From JBCCGE01 sp039029455 (lineage in GTDB: Bacteria > Pseudomonadota > Gammaproteobacteria > Arenicellales > Poriferihabitantaceae), in contig JBCCGE010000017.1 in the NCBI GenBank assembly GCA_039029455.1, positions 1 to 48,016 on the forward strand: a stretch of DNA of 48,016 nt, given 5' to 3'. Positions 14,207 through 23,451 of this stretch are shown one piece after another. Positions within the stretch are counted from its first letter, which is position 1, and every line of letters begins with the position of its first letter. The position numbers were made by a program, and so were the translations under genes. A model generated the notes under the pieces. The model was given only the letters and a program-made list of their open reading frames with translations. It was not told where the DNA came from and did not search any database.

Positions 14207-16513
14207 TCAACGAAATACGGTACCGAACGAGATCTGGAATTCCTCCAGCTCATCGTCTTCTTCATCATTAAGCGCGATGCCGTAACTCAGACTGAAAGGA
14301 CCGAGAGGTGAAAACCAGTTAAACGCCAACCCGGCTGAATAACGCAGTTCCCCAAGGTCCAGATCCTCGTCAGGACCGTAAACCTGACCACCATCGATGA
14401 AGATTCCTACTCGCTTATCCTTATCAATAGACTCGCCAAATGGCGGGAACAGCAGTTCTGCATTAACCAGTACGCGACGGTCACCGCCAAGGGGTGCCGG
14501 CGTTGGTCCTGTGTCACGGGGCCCCAAAGAACGGCCATCAAATCCTCGAACAGATCTGGAGCCTCCGGCAAAGTAGTTTTTGTAGAACGGCAGTCCGGTT
14601 TCGGAAGAGTCTCCAAAACCATCACCATAGCCCAGTCCGAGAGAACCTTTTAGGGTGAGGTTGTCTGTCAAGGGGTAGTAAGCCGCACCCTGCAAATTCA
14701 GTTTGTAATATTCAAAATCACTGCCGGGGACACTGATTTCCAGTGAAGCTGACCCGTTGGCCCCTCGTGTCGGGAAAAAGAAATCATCACGGGTGTCTTT
14801 GGCAAGACCAATGGTCAAAACGACATTATCGGCTTCCGGCGTTTCTTCAATCACGCGGAGAATTTCCGGTGGTGTTTCATCTGTTGATTCAAGATCAAGA
14901 AACTCCAGTGTGCCTCCGAGAGTAATTGAATTCGACTCGGAAATCGGAATACGGTAGTTGATCCCGGCAGAGTCGGTGTTGAGAACATATTCTGCGGTGT
15001 CGACCTCTGATGAATCGATACGACGGGTGGTCAGATTGAAGCCACGACTGATACCGTCCTCGGTGTGATAGGGATTTACGTAGTCTACAGAGGCCACCCG
15101 TGATGCGTCTGAATTGCTGATCTCAACAGTCAGCTCACGGCCGGTACCAAGCAGGTTTCTTTGCTGGTAAGACGCTCCGATAATCGTGCCATCGGAGTCA
15201 GAATAACCCGCCGACAGCTGGATACTTCCGGTGTCACGCTCACTGACGATAACGTTCACGTCAATCTGATCGGTAGTGCCCGGAACCGCCGGAGTCTCAA
15301 TCTGCACGCTGGTGAAGAAGCCTAGTCGCTGTAATCGGCCACGTGATTTTCGTAAAGCCGCCGCCGAGTACCAGGCGCCTTCAAACTGTCTGAGTTCCCG
15401 TCGTATAACCTCATCTCGCGTGTAGGCATTACCGCTGATGTTTATACGCCTTACATATACGCGCTGATTAGGCACCACAGAAAACACCGTTGATACCACC
15501 AGATTTTCCCGGTCGGTGTCGTAGATCGGCTTAACCTCTACAAATGCGTAACCTTCATCGGCGAGTCTGTCTGCAATAGCGGCGCGACTTGCGCTGACCT
15601 CCTGTTGCGAAAATGCCTCACCCTGCTGAATGCGTATCAGACTGTCCAGACCCGAAATACCGGTCGACTCAGCGCCTTCAACAACGGCACCACCGAAAAC
15701 ATAGCGCTCGCCCTCGGAAAGCGAAATGCTGATAAAAATATCCTGCTTGTTGGGACTGATCTGAACATTTGTCGAGGTGATTTCAAAATCGTGATAACCG
15801 CGATTCAGGTAATAGCTTCGAATGGATTCAACATCGGCTTCCAGTTTCTGTCGCGAATACTGATTTCGCTTGGAGAACAGCGAAAAACCTCTTCGGTCCC
15901 GCAACTCCATCTCGTCCTTCAGCGTCGAAGCGCTGATTTTCGTTGCGCCGATGATATTAATTTTTTTAATTCGAGCGACTCGTCCTTCATTGATATCGAT
16001 AGACAACGCTACCTTGTTATCACCTAAATCCTCCACATCTGTAGTCACCTCGGCAGAATAACGACCCAGCGAAAGATAGGTGTTCTTGATTTCCCGACTG
16101 ACCTGTTCCAGCTTGCCCTGATTGAATATCCTGCCCTCTACGATTCCAGAGGTTTCGAGGCCTTGCCGCAACGCTTCCGTCTCCAGTTCTTTGTTACCTT
16201 TGATCGTCAGCTTTGCAATGGATGGACGTTCCTGAATCTGCACAACCAGTGTGCCGCCATCCTGTTCAAGTTTTACGTCGCGAAAAAAACCTGTTCGAAA
16301 CAGCTCCTTGATACTGATCTGAGCTTCCTCGTCGTTCATTTCATCGCCAACTTTCAATGGCAGATAATTGAACACTGTCCCCTCATCGAGTCGCTCCAGA
16401 CCCTCCACTCGAATATCGGAAATAATGAACGGCTCGATCGCATGCGCACTCAGGACGGATAACGATGCGACGATTGCACCCAGTACGGTAAGTGTTTTAA
16501 TTATTTTGTTCAT
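14207..16513 (-). CDS. bamA: outer membrane protein assembly factor BamA
   Basis: 768 residues from the ATG at 16513. A 7-codon extension to a TTG at 16534 is less likely because the ATG is followed directly by a clean signal peptide (MNKIIKTLTVLGAIVASLSVLSAHA). BamA is the Omp85 core that inserts beta-barrel proteins in the outer membrane. Five POTRA domains span about 20-420, starting FIISDIRVEGLERL. The 16-strand barrel follows, with the loop-6 signature VRGFDG in GGSRSVRGFDGRSLG. The C-terminal strand reads FQISFGTVFR. The usual aromatic last residue is followed here by an extra Arg. Confidence 0.97.
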   Translation of the reverse strand: MNKIIKTLTVLGAIVASLSVLSAHAIEPFIISDIRVEGLERLDEGTVFNYLPLKVGDEMNDEEAQISIKELFRTGFFRDVKLEQDGGTLVVQIQERPSIAKLTIKGNKELETEALRQGLETSGIVEGRIFNQGKLEQVSREIKNTYLSLGRYSAEVTTDVEDLGDNKVALSIDINEGRVARIKKINIIGATKISASTLKDEMELRDRRGFSLFSKRNQYSRQKLEADVESIRSYYLNRGYHDFEITSTNVQISPNKQDIFISISLSEGERYVFGGAVVEGAESTGISGLDSLIRIQQGEAFSQQEVSASRAAIADRLADEGYAFVEVKPIYDTDRENLVVSTVFSVVPNQRVYVRRINISGNAYTRDEVIRRELRQFEGAWYSAAALRKSRGRLQRLGFFTSVQIETPAVPGTTDQIDVNVIVSERDTGSIQLSAGYSDSDGTIIGASYQQRNLLGTGRELTVEISNSDASRVASVDYVNPYHTEDGISRGFNLTTRRIDSSEVDTAEYVLNTDSAGINYRIPISESNSITLGGTLEFLDLESTDETPPEILRVIEETPEADNVVLTIGLAKDTRDDFFFPTRGANGSASLEISVPGSDFEYYKLNLQGAAYYPLTDNLTLKGSLGLGYGDGFGDSSETGLPFYKNYFAGGSRSVRGFDGRSLGPRDTGPTPAPLGGDRRVLVNAELLFPPFGESIDKDKRVGIFIDGGQVYGPDEDLDLGELRYSAGLAFNWFSPLGPFSLSYGIALNDEEDDELEEFQISFGTVFR

Positions 16514-16777
16514 AGTTTTAATTCGTTGCTTCAACTCTTAGCTGCCAAATCAGACAGACGCGTGTCCCAACTCCGACTGGCTGAATCCTCCGGGACGCAA
16601 ACCGTTGTTTCAGGATCATGACATTTTGGTATCAGATGCCGAATATCAGCTTTCCGAGTCTGTATCTCAATGGGAATCATCCGACATCGGCTCGGGCTCA
16701 TACCCAAAAATGCTTCGAAATCTGCCGCAAGATTTATTTCGGCCGCTACCACTTTAAAACGCAGCCACAATCCCGGA

Positions 16778-18127
16778 TCAGATTACGCCTAACAGCCGCA
16801 TAATATCATTATAAAAGGCAACACTCATCAATAGGATCAGCAGACCAATGCCCAGCTGCTGCCCCCGGATCATCAAAGTTTCTGAAGGTGGACTGCCCTT
16901 TATGGCCTCAATTAGAAAGTAGAGCAGGTGCCCTCCGTCAAGCACAGGAATGGGCAACAGATTCAGTAAGCCCAGACTGATACTGATGATGGCCAGAAAC
17001 TTGAGAAAATCGATCAATCCGGATTCAGCTGTGTCACCTGCCATGCGGGCAATCGTAATGGGGCCTGACAGATTTTCGGAAGACATTCTTGCTGTCAGCA
17101 TTCTCCAGAGCGAGCGCAGGGTAATGACAGTCATACGCCAGTTGTAATCCAGCGATGCGGGAATCGCCGCCAATGGACCCAGCTGATAAACCGTGTTTTC
17201 GAAAGCTGGATGGTATGCACCCATCTGCCCGTATTTTTTTCCGTCCGCCTCGACGATGGAGGTCGTCATTTCAACCTGTCTTTCAACACCTGATCTCAGG
17301 AAGTCAATAGCAAGAGTCTCTCCAGGCAAGGACGATACGGTGTTCACGAGTTCACTCCAGTCACCTATCAACTCACCATTAATTCGCAAAATTTCATCAT
17401 CCGACTTAAGACCGGCGGTGTCCGCGGGCGCACCGGGTACCAGCCGGGTCAGAATTGCGGGAGGCGAAGGCGGCCAGATTCCAATGACAGATGTTATCGG
17501 TCGCTGACCGATCAAAGATTGGTCAATTTGAGCGAAATCCAGCTCGATCTGTCGAGCTTCCCCTGAACTGCCCTCCACAGCAACATCGACCGTTTTGCTT
17601 TTCATGGCCTGGTGCATGAGATAAAACTGCTGGTCGCTCCAGGTCAAGACATCCCGTCCATCAACGCCAACCAATGTATCTCCGGATTCAAATCCTGCCC
17701 GTTCCGCCAGAGAATCGGACTGAACATCTCCAACGATTGGTTTCAGATCCGGAGCCCCGATCAGGAAAACCATCCAGATCGCAAAGATGGCAAACAAAAA
17801 GTTAAATGCCGGACCGGCGAATACCACAGCCGTCCTTACCCAGAGAGGCTTTCGGTTGAAAGCGCCATCAAGCTCGCTTTCCGGTACCTCTTCCACTCGT
17901 TCATCCACCATTTTGACGTAACCACCCAGGGGAATCAGGCCGATAACGTACTCCGTCGGATCATTTTTGCGGCGCCAGGATAAAATAGTTTTTCCGAAGC
18001 CTACCGAGAATTTTGTAACGGTGACGCCTAATTTCCGGGCAACCCAGAAGTGCCCGAATTCGTGGATAGTAACGAGTATCGCAATAGCAACCAGAAAGCC
18101 GAAAAGCGAATAACCAAAACCGCTCAT
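16778..18127 (-). CDS. rseP: site-2 protease RseP
   Basis: 449 residues (E. coli 450). An inner-membrane zinc metalloprotease that cleaves RseA and signal-peptide remnants, activating the sigma-E envelope stress response. Zinc ligands are HEFGH (residues 22-26) in the first membrane segment and the Asp of LPIPVLDGGHL near residue 400. Two periplasmic PDZ domains lie between, including PGAPADTAGLKSDDEILRIN. At least four membrane segments. The 264-bp gap to bamA holds an open minus-strand frame (16531-16770) with no protein-like features, so I left it out. It may hold a bamA promoter. Confidence 0.97.
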   Translation of the reverse strand: MSGFGYSLFGFLVAIAILVTIHEFGHFWVARKLGVTVTKFSVGFGKTILSWRRKNDPTEYVIGLIPLGGYVKMVDERVEEVPESELDGAFNRKPLWVRTAVVFAGPAFNFLFAIFAIWMVFLIGAPDLKPIVGDVQSDSLAERAGFESGDTLVGVDGRDVLTWSDQQFYLMHQAMKSKTVDVAVEGSSGEARQIELDFAQIDQSLIGQRPITSVIGIWPPSPPAILTRLVPGAPADTAGLKSDDEILRINGELIGDWSELVNTVSSLPGETLAIDFLRSGVERQVEMTTSIVEADGKKYGQMGAYHPAFENTVYQLGPLAAIPASLDYNWRMTVITLRSLWRMLTARMSSENLSGPITIARMAGDTAESGLIDFLKFLAIISISLGLLNLLPIPVLDGGHLLYFLIEAIKGSPPSETLMIRGQQLGIGLLILLMSVAFYNDIMRLLGVI

Positions 18128-18223
18128 AAATTAAATTGAACCTTGAATTTTATGAATTTCATCACACCCACTTCCGCGAGTTGGTTACAGTACTGTAATT
18201 CCGTTTCGGCGATTACAATTTTT

Positions 18224-19432
18224 CTAACACTCCGCGCAAACCATGCTGCTGGAAGCCAGCGCACGGGCGTGCTGATCCGCTGCCAGAACCTGATCGAGGG
18301 TTTCGCACGGCAGAATCGGAGCCTGATCGAGTACCTTTTCTACAACCGTGGTAATCTGGTCAAAAGTAATTTGACGGTCCAGAAATGCATTCACGGCGAC
18401 CTCGTTTGACGCATTGAGTATAACGGGTGCCGATCCGCCCTGTCGGGCGCATTGTCGTGCGATCGAGAGTGCCGGAAATCGATCTTCCTGAGGCGCCTCA
18501 AAATCGAGTCGCGAGGTCGTCAAAAAGTCAATCCATTTTGCACCAGACTCAATTCTCTGCGGCCAGGATAACGCATTGGCAATAGGGACCCGCATATCCG
18601 GACTTGCCATCTGTGCCAGCACGGAACCATCGTCGTATTCCACCATTGAATGCACCGCACTTTGGGGATGGATAATGACATCAATCTTCGCTTCAGGTAC
18701 ATCAAACAACACGCACGCCTCGATTATTTCCAGCCCCTTGTTCATCATTGTGGCGGAGTCGACTGAAATTTTCTGCCCCATGTCCCAGTTCGGATGCGTA
18801 CAGGCTTCATCCGGCGTAATATCGCCGAAAGTGCTCGCGTCCCTCGTTCTGAACGGGCCGCCGGATCCAGTGAGAATGATTCGTCGTATGCCTTCTGTGT
18901 GATACGGCAACGGCGACCCCGCGTTATTCACCGATGTGTTTCTGGGCAAACACTGGAATACCGCATTGTGCTCGCTGTCTACCGGAAGAAGTGTGGCGCC
19001 TGATCGACGGGCAGCGGACAGAATTGATTGCCCCATCATCACCAACGGCTCCTTGTTCGCCAACAGCACCCGCTTGCCGGCCTCGACTGCAGCCAGTGTG
19101 GACGGCAGCCCCGCAGCACCCACAATGCCGCACACTATCGTCTGCGCATCTCCTGCAGCCATTTCACTGATTGCTTCGGCACCATTGTGAACCGATGTTT
19201 TAGCTGCAATATCGGGATAAGTCCGATGGAATTCCCGCGCCGCAGCTGAGTCGGAAATCACCACACTCCGCGGTCCGAATTCCTGAATCTGCTGCGCCAG
19301 CAGATCTATGTTGCGGTGAGCACACAGACCTTCAACCAGAAAGCGATGGCGATGACGACGGATAACATCCAGCGTGTTGACCCCGATAGAGCCTGTCGAA
19401 CCGAGAATGGAAACAACGTCCGGATCAGACAT
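18224..19432 (-). CDS. dxr: 1-deoxy-D-xylulose 5-phosphate reductoisomerase
   Basis: 402 residues from ATG 19432 (MSDPDVVSILGSTGSIG), the usual length. An upstream extension of 52 residues would lie wholly inside cdsA and is rejected. Dxr (IspC) converts DXP to MEP with NADPH, the first committed MEP-pathway step. NADPH-binding motif GSTGSIGVNTLDV, metal/substrate residues in PVDSEHNAVFQCL, SVDSATMMNKGLE and HPQSAVHSMVEYDDGS. It overlaps the end of cdsA by 8 bases. Confidence 0.97.
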   Translation of the reverse strand: MSDPDVVSILGSTGSIGVNTLDVIRRHRHRFLVEGLCAHRNIDLLAQQIQEFGPRSVVISDSAAAREFHRTYPDIAAKTSVHNGAEAISEMAAGDAQTIVCGIVGAAGLPSTLAAVEAGKRVLLANKEPLVMMGQSILSAARRSGATLLPVDSEHNAVFQCLPRNTSVNNAGSPLPYHTEGIRRIILTGSGGPFRTRDASTFGDITPDEACTHPNWDMGQKISVDSATMMNKGLEIIEACVLFDVPEAKIDVIIHPQSAVHSMVEYDDGSVLAQMASPDMRVPIANALSWPQRIESGAKWIDFLTTSRLDFEAPQEDRFPALSIARQCARQGGSAPVILNASNEVAVNAFLDRQITFDQITTVVEKVLDQAPILPCETLDQVLAADQHARALASSSMVCAEC

Positions 19433-20234
19433 ATGGATGCAGCACGAGCCAGAATAGTGCGAAAACAGGAGTTGCGGCAAGTAATCCATCGATACGATCC
19501 AGCACGCCGCCGTGGCCGGGCAAAATGTTTCCCGAGTCTTTTTGTCCGGCATGCCGCTTGAGACAGCTCTCGTAGAGATCACCTGCAACGCTGACCAGAG
19601 CAGAAAAGACGGTGGCGGTCATCCACAGATAAAGCGCCGGACCACGAAAATCGAGCAGAAAATAGGCCAGCGACCCGCTGATGACGAGGGCGCCAAAAAC
19701 GCCACCCAGAACGCCCTCGATCGTTTTTCCGGGGCTGATTTCCGGCGCCAGTTTGCGACGGCCGAAACGTTTACCGACGAAATAGGCAAAGGTATCCGCA
19801 GACCAGACGACTGAAAACATGATAACCGTCAGTAAAGGTCCATTGTCAAGCCGATGCACAGCCACCGCAGCAACCCAGCAGGCACCGATGACAATCACCG
19901 CTTCGATCATGGATTGCATTGGATTTTTTTGATTGCCCAGACCGGAACGGGCCATCAAAAAGCACTGTATCAACCAGAATAAAGTGCCCAGAAATGCAAC
20001 AACAATCGCGGGTGATTGATCAAACCGCGTCATCAGCAGCACGAATACAATCAGAAGCACACTCAGCAGGGACCAGAAAACGGCGTTCGTCTCCCCCGCC
20101 AGCTTGCGCCATTCGTAAAGCCCAATGCCCAGCACGCAAAAGAATAGCGATCCAAAAACTGATGTTGGTACAGCAAGCACCAGATAGATGCAGATCGGTG
20201 CGAGAATCAGTCCGGTGATCACACGCTGAATCAC
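19425..20234 (-). CDS. cdsA: phosphatidate cytidylyltransferase
   Basis: 269 residues. Inner-membrane enzyme making CDP-diacylglycerol from phosphatidate and CTP, the precursor of all phospholipids. About eight hydrophobic segments. Family signatures are SADTFAYFVGKRFGRRKL, SPGKTIEGVLGG and the C-terminal KDSGNILPGHGGVLDRIDG. It overlaps uppS by 4 bp at its start and dxr by 8 bp at its end, so all three are likely coupled. Confidence 0.96.
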   Translation of the reverse strand: MIQRVITGLILAPICIYLVLAVPTSVFGSLFFCVLGIGLYEWRKLAGETNAVFWSLLSVLLIVFVLLMTRFDQSPAIVVAFLGTLFWLIQCFLMARSGLGNQKNPMQSMIEAVIVIGACWVAAVAVHRLDNGPLLTVIMFSVVWSADTFAYFVGKRFGRRKLAPEISPGKTIEGVLGGVFGALVISGSLAYFLLDFRGPALYLWMTATVFSALVSVAGDLYESCLKRHAGQKDSGNILPGHGGVLDRIDGLLAATPVFALFWLVLHPYV

Positions 20235-20974
20235 AGCGATGCCTCTATTTGCTCACCGGTTTTTCCAAATCGCCGTTGCCTGGAAACAAAAGCCTGAATT
20301 GCCTTGTCAAGTTCGGTCTCATCGAAGTCCGGCCAATAAGCATTCGTGAACACCATCTCGGTGTAGGCGAGCTGCCAAAGTAGGAAATTGCTGATCCGCG
20401 TTTCACCGCCCGTACGAATAAACAGATCCGGTTCCGGAATTCCGGAAGTTGTCATAAAGGTATCAAAGACCGTTTCATTAATTTCGTCCGCCAATAGCTC
20501 CCCTGCCTGTACCGCGATTGCGACTCTACGAGCTGCCTGACAGATGTCCCATCGCCCCCCGTAATTCATCGCGATGGTCACGTTCAGACCATCGTTTTTA
20601 TGGGTCAGATTTTCCGCCTGCCTTATTTTGGTTTGCAGTTTGTCCGAGAAGCTCGCAAGTTCACCAACTATTCGAAGTCGCACATTATTTTCATGCATTC
20701 TCTGCATCTGAGCGTCGATTGTTGAGTGCAAAAGCTCCATCAGTAATCTGACTTCAGTTGGCGGTCGGTTCCAGTTTTCGCTGCTAAAAGCAAATAAAGT
20801 CAGACATTCGATGCCCCGATCAACACAATGCGGCAGCAGTGTATCGAGTACCTCTACGCCTTTTCGGTGTCCGGCTATGCGCGGCAAATTACGCTGTTTT
20901 GCCCACCGACCGTTTCCGTCCATGATGATCGCAACGTGTCTGGGCACGTTCTGATTGAGGAAGCCGCTGGTCAA
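20231..20974 (-). CDS. uppS: undecaprenyl diphosphate synthase (cis-prenyltransferase)
   Basis: 247 residues (E. coli 253). Makes C55-PP, the lipid carrier for peptidoglycan and O-antigen, by adding eight isoprene units to farnesyl-PP. The catalytic Asp is in AIIMDGNGRWAKQRN. Other motifs are GHRKGVE, FAFSSENWNRP, AMNYGGRWDI and RTGGETRISNFLLWQ. It uses the isoprenoids whose synthesis involves the neighbouring dxr. A short gap (63 bp) separates it from frr. Confidence 0.97.
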   Translation of the reverse strand: MTSGFLNQNVPRHVAIIMDGNGRWAKQRNLPRIAGHRKGVEVLDTLLPHCVDRGIECLTLFAFSSENWNRPPTEVRLLMELLHSTIDAQMQRMHENNVRLRIVGELASFSDKLQTKIRQAENLTHKNDGLNVTIAMNYGGRWDICQAARRVAIAVQAGELLADEINETVFDTFMTTSGIPEPDLFIRTGGETRISNFLLWQLAYTEMVFTNAYWPDFDETELDKAIQAFVSRQRRFGKTGEQIEASL

Positions 20975-21037
20975 GTTGCTGCTCCGGCAGTGGGGTTGCT
21001 AACTGTGAATAGTAAGGAGGGGGCTAGGACAGCCTGA

Positions 21038-21595
21038 CTAGACTTCCATGACTTCCTTTTCTTTTTCTGTAACCACTTCGTCAATCTGGGCTACGAATCG
21101 GTCGGTGATGGCCTGAAGAGCAGACTCCGCCTGCTTGAGTTCATCCTGAGTGATGTCTTTTTCCTTGTGAAGATCCCTCAATGTATTTATCGAATCGCGA
21201 CGAATATTTCGAATCGCAATCTTTCCATTCTCACCTTCGTTTTTCACAATTTTTCCAAGTTCCCGTCGACGGTCTTCGGTCATTGGTGGTAACGGCAACC
21301 GCATAGTTTCGCCTGCGGTAATCGGATTCAATCCCAGATCAGATTCAAGAATCGCCTTTTCAATAACGGGTAACATTTGCTTTTCCCAGGGTTGCACGGT
21401 CAGGGTTCTGGCGTCAGCAACCGCTATTGTCGCGACCTGAGAAACTGGCGTAGCGCTGCCATAGTAGTCCACCGTCAGATGCTCGAGCAACGCCGTCGAT
21501 GCCCTGCCGGTGCGAATCCTTGCCATGTCATCCCGCGTGGAATCGACAGTTTTTCCCATCCGGGTTTCCGCGTCTTTTTGAATATCGTCAATCAT
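21038..21595 (-). CDS. frr: ribosome recycling factor
   Basis: 185 residues from ATG 21595, exactly the family length. A 25-residue upstream extension is rich in Cys and His and is rejected. RRF with EF-G splits post-termination ribosomes. Conserved segments are RTGRASTALLEHLTVDYYG, VQPWEKQML, the hinge and the LPPMTEDRRRELGK region, then the long C-terminal helix. The 162-bp gap to pyrH may hold its own promoter; nothing specific is visible. Confidence 0.96.
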   Translation of the reverse strand: MIDDIQKDAETRMGKTVDSTRDDMARIRTGRASTALLEHLTVDYYGSATPVSQVATIAVADARTLTVQPWEKQMLPVIEKAILESDLGLNPITAGETMRLPLPPMTEDRRRELGKIVKNEGENGKIAIRNIRRDSINTLRDLHKEKDITQDELKQAESALQAITDRFVAQIDEVVTEKEKEVMEV

Positions 21596-21757
21596 TTTTG
21601 TCTCGTTTCTGTGGTGAATACAGGGACGAAATTGGCACTTTGGACAACATTGTCGCAAGACAACTATCATGCGTGCTTCGGTGGAGGCACCCTGCTGAAT
21701 GCACTGAATTTACGGGCGTGATAGTAGCAGATTCACAACGTATCCCGGGCAGGGGAG

Positions 21758-22498
21758 TTAGCTGGCTGTAGAATTGTCCATGATCAGCGTGCCCACGCGC
21801 TCTCCCATCACCATGCGCTGCAGACTGCCCGGTTCGTGCAGGTTTAAAACCTGGATCGGCATATCGTTCTCCTGACACAGCGTGATCGCGGTTAAATCCA
21901 TGACTTTAAGCTGCTTGGACAGTACATCCTGATACTGTAGACGTTCAAACCGAAGCGCCTGAGGATTCGTTTCCGGATCGGAATCATAAACGCCGTCCAC
22001 TCGGGTTGCCTTGACCATGATTTCGGCACCAATCTCCAGCGAACGCAGACTGGCCGCTGTATCGGTGGTGAACAGCGGATTTCCGGTACCTGCGGCAAAT
22101 ACAACCACCCGGCCTTCACGAAGATGCTTCAGTGCCCTTGCGCGTATATAGGGTTCGGCAACACCTGAAATGGGCAGAGCAGACAAAACTCGTGTTGGAA
22201 CTTCAGCAGCCTCCAGCGCTTGTTGCAGAGCCAGCGCGTTCATTGCGGTAGCCAGCATGCCGATGTAATCCGAACCCACCCGATCCATGCCCTGGGCAGC
22301 GGCGCTCATGCCGCGAAAGAAGTTACCTCCGCCAATGACGACGGCGAGTTCTACACCCAAAGCGACGATCGACTTAAGTTCCTGCGCGGTGCGCCCGAGA
22401 ATTTCTCCGTCGATGCCGAACTTGTCGTCACCCGCCAAAGCCTCTCCACTGAGCTTGAGCAGAATACGCTGCCATGCGGGTTTTGACGGCGTATTCAT
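21758..22498 (-). CDS. pyrH: UMP kinase
   Basis: 246 residues (E. coli 241). Hexameric amino-acid-kinase-fold enzyme phosphorylating UMP to UDP; feedback-regulated by UTP/GTP in this family. Motifs are LLKLSGEALAG, VVIGGGNFFRG, ASRTGNPLFTTDT-like FAAGTGNPLFTTDTAA and VMDLTAITLCQEN. Gap of 30 bp to tsf upstream. Confidence 0.97.
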   Translation of the reverse strand: MNTPSKPAWQRILLKLSGEALAGDDKFGIDGEILGRTAQELKSIVALGVELAVVIGGGNFFRGMSAAAQGMDRVGSDYIGMLATAMNALALQQALEAAEVPTRVLSALPISGVAEPYIRARALKHLREGRVVVFAAGTGNPLFTTDTAASLRSLEIGAEIMVKATRVDGVYDSDPETNPQALRFERLQYQDVLSKQLKVMDLTAITLCQENDMPIQVLNLHEPGSLQRMVMGERVGTLIMDNSTAS

Positions 22499-22528
22499 GT
22501 GCTCAAAGACACCCGATGAAAAGGTGGA

Positions 22529-23401
22529 TCAATTGCCGGCCTGCGCCATAACCTCAGCGACAAAGTCATCACTGCGTTTTTCCATGCCTTCACCAACTTC
22601 GAAGCGAATCATTTTTTCAACCCGGGCCCCTTTACTCTTTAAAAGATCCGCAACCGTCTGGTCGGGATTTTTAACAAACGGCTGTCCTAACAGCGTATTT
22701 TCTTTCAGGAACTTCTTCATTCGACCGCCAATCATCTTTTCAATTATGTCTGCCGGTTTGCCACTCTCCGCCGCCTGCGCCATGAAAATCTGCTTCTCCT
22801 TCTCAAGCACATCGGCGTCCATCTCGTCCTCCGAAACACACAGCGGTCGACTGGCCGCTATGTGCATCGCGAGGTCACGTCCCAGAGTATCATCGCCACC
22901 TCCCAGCTGAACCATCACACCAATGCGGTTTCCATGCAGGTAGGTGCTGACAATCGAACTGTCTCCACCCAGACTGGAAATTCGTCGAAGGCTGATCTTC
23001 TCACCGATTTTTGTTGTGAGTTCCTGCAATGCTTCAGCCACGCTCGACCCGTTAGCGAGTTGCGCAGCAGCGAGATTTTCGACATCGCTAAATCCGCCAG
23101 CGAGCGCCGCTTCCGCAACCTCATTGCTGAAATTCGTAAAAGACGTGTCTTTGGCCACAAAATCTGTCTCACAGTTGACTTCCACCAGAACGCCCTGATT
23201 GCCGCTGTTTGCCGACGCAATAACGCCTTCAGCGGCAATTCGCCCGGCTTTCTTTTCCGCTGCAGCCGCGCCTTTCTTGCGCAGTTCTTCGATCGCAGCA
23301 TCCATATCCCCGCCGGTCTCCGTCAACATCTTTTTACAATCCATCATCCCGGCGCCAGTTCTCTCGCGCAGCTCTTTCACTAATGCAGCGGTAATTGCCA
23401 T
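22529..23401 (-). CDS. tsf: elongation factor Ts
   Basis: 290 residues (E. coli 283). Nucleotide exchange factor for EF-Tu. The N-terminal UBA-like domain carries the signature LRERTGAGMMDCKKML. The TDFVAKD motif in NCETDFVAKDTSFTNF contacts the EF-Tu magnesium site. A coiled-coil insertion lies near 190-230. Directly downstream of rpsB (50 bp), the usual rpsB-tsf operon. Confidence 0.97.
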   Translation of the reverse strand: MAITAALVKELRERTGAGMMDCKKMLTETGGDMDAAIEELRKKGAAAAEKKAGRIAAEGVIASANSGNQGVLVEVNCETDFVAKDTSFTNFSNEVAEAALAGGFSDVENLAAAQLANGSSVAEALQELTTKIGEKISLRRISSLGGDSSIVSTYLHGNRIGVMVQLGGGDDTLGRDLAMHIAASRPLCVSEDEMDADVLEKEKQIFMAQAAESGKPADIIEKMIGGRMKKFLKENTLLGQPFVKNPDQTVADLLKSKGARVEKMIRFEVGEGMEKRSDDFVAEVMAQAGN

Positions 23402-23451
23402 TTCTCGTTTACCTGTATGTTCAAAAATTCAATATGTCAGCAACCGAGCCG

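Noticed and set aside
16514..16534. Longer bamA start at TTG 16534
   Set aside because: The ATG at 16513 is followed directly by a standard signal peptide; the extension would push a charged stretch in front of it.
16531..16770. Minus-strand open frame of 79 codons between rseP and bamA
   Set aside because: No conserved pattern or signal; the usual rseP-bamA order has no gene here. It is more likely promoter and leader sequence.
19433..19588. 52-residue N-terminal extension of Dxr
   Set aside because: Lies entirely inside cdsA and lacks similarity to Dxr; the ATG at 19432 gives the normal start just before GSTGSIG.
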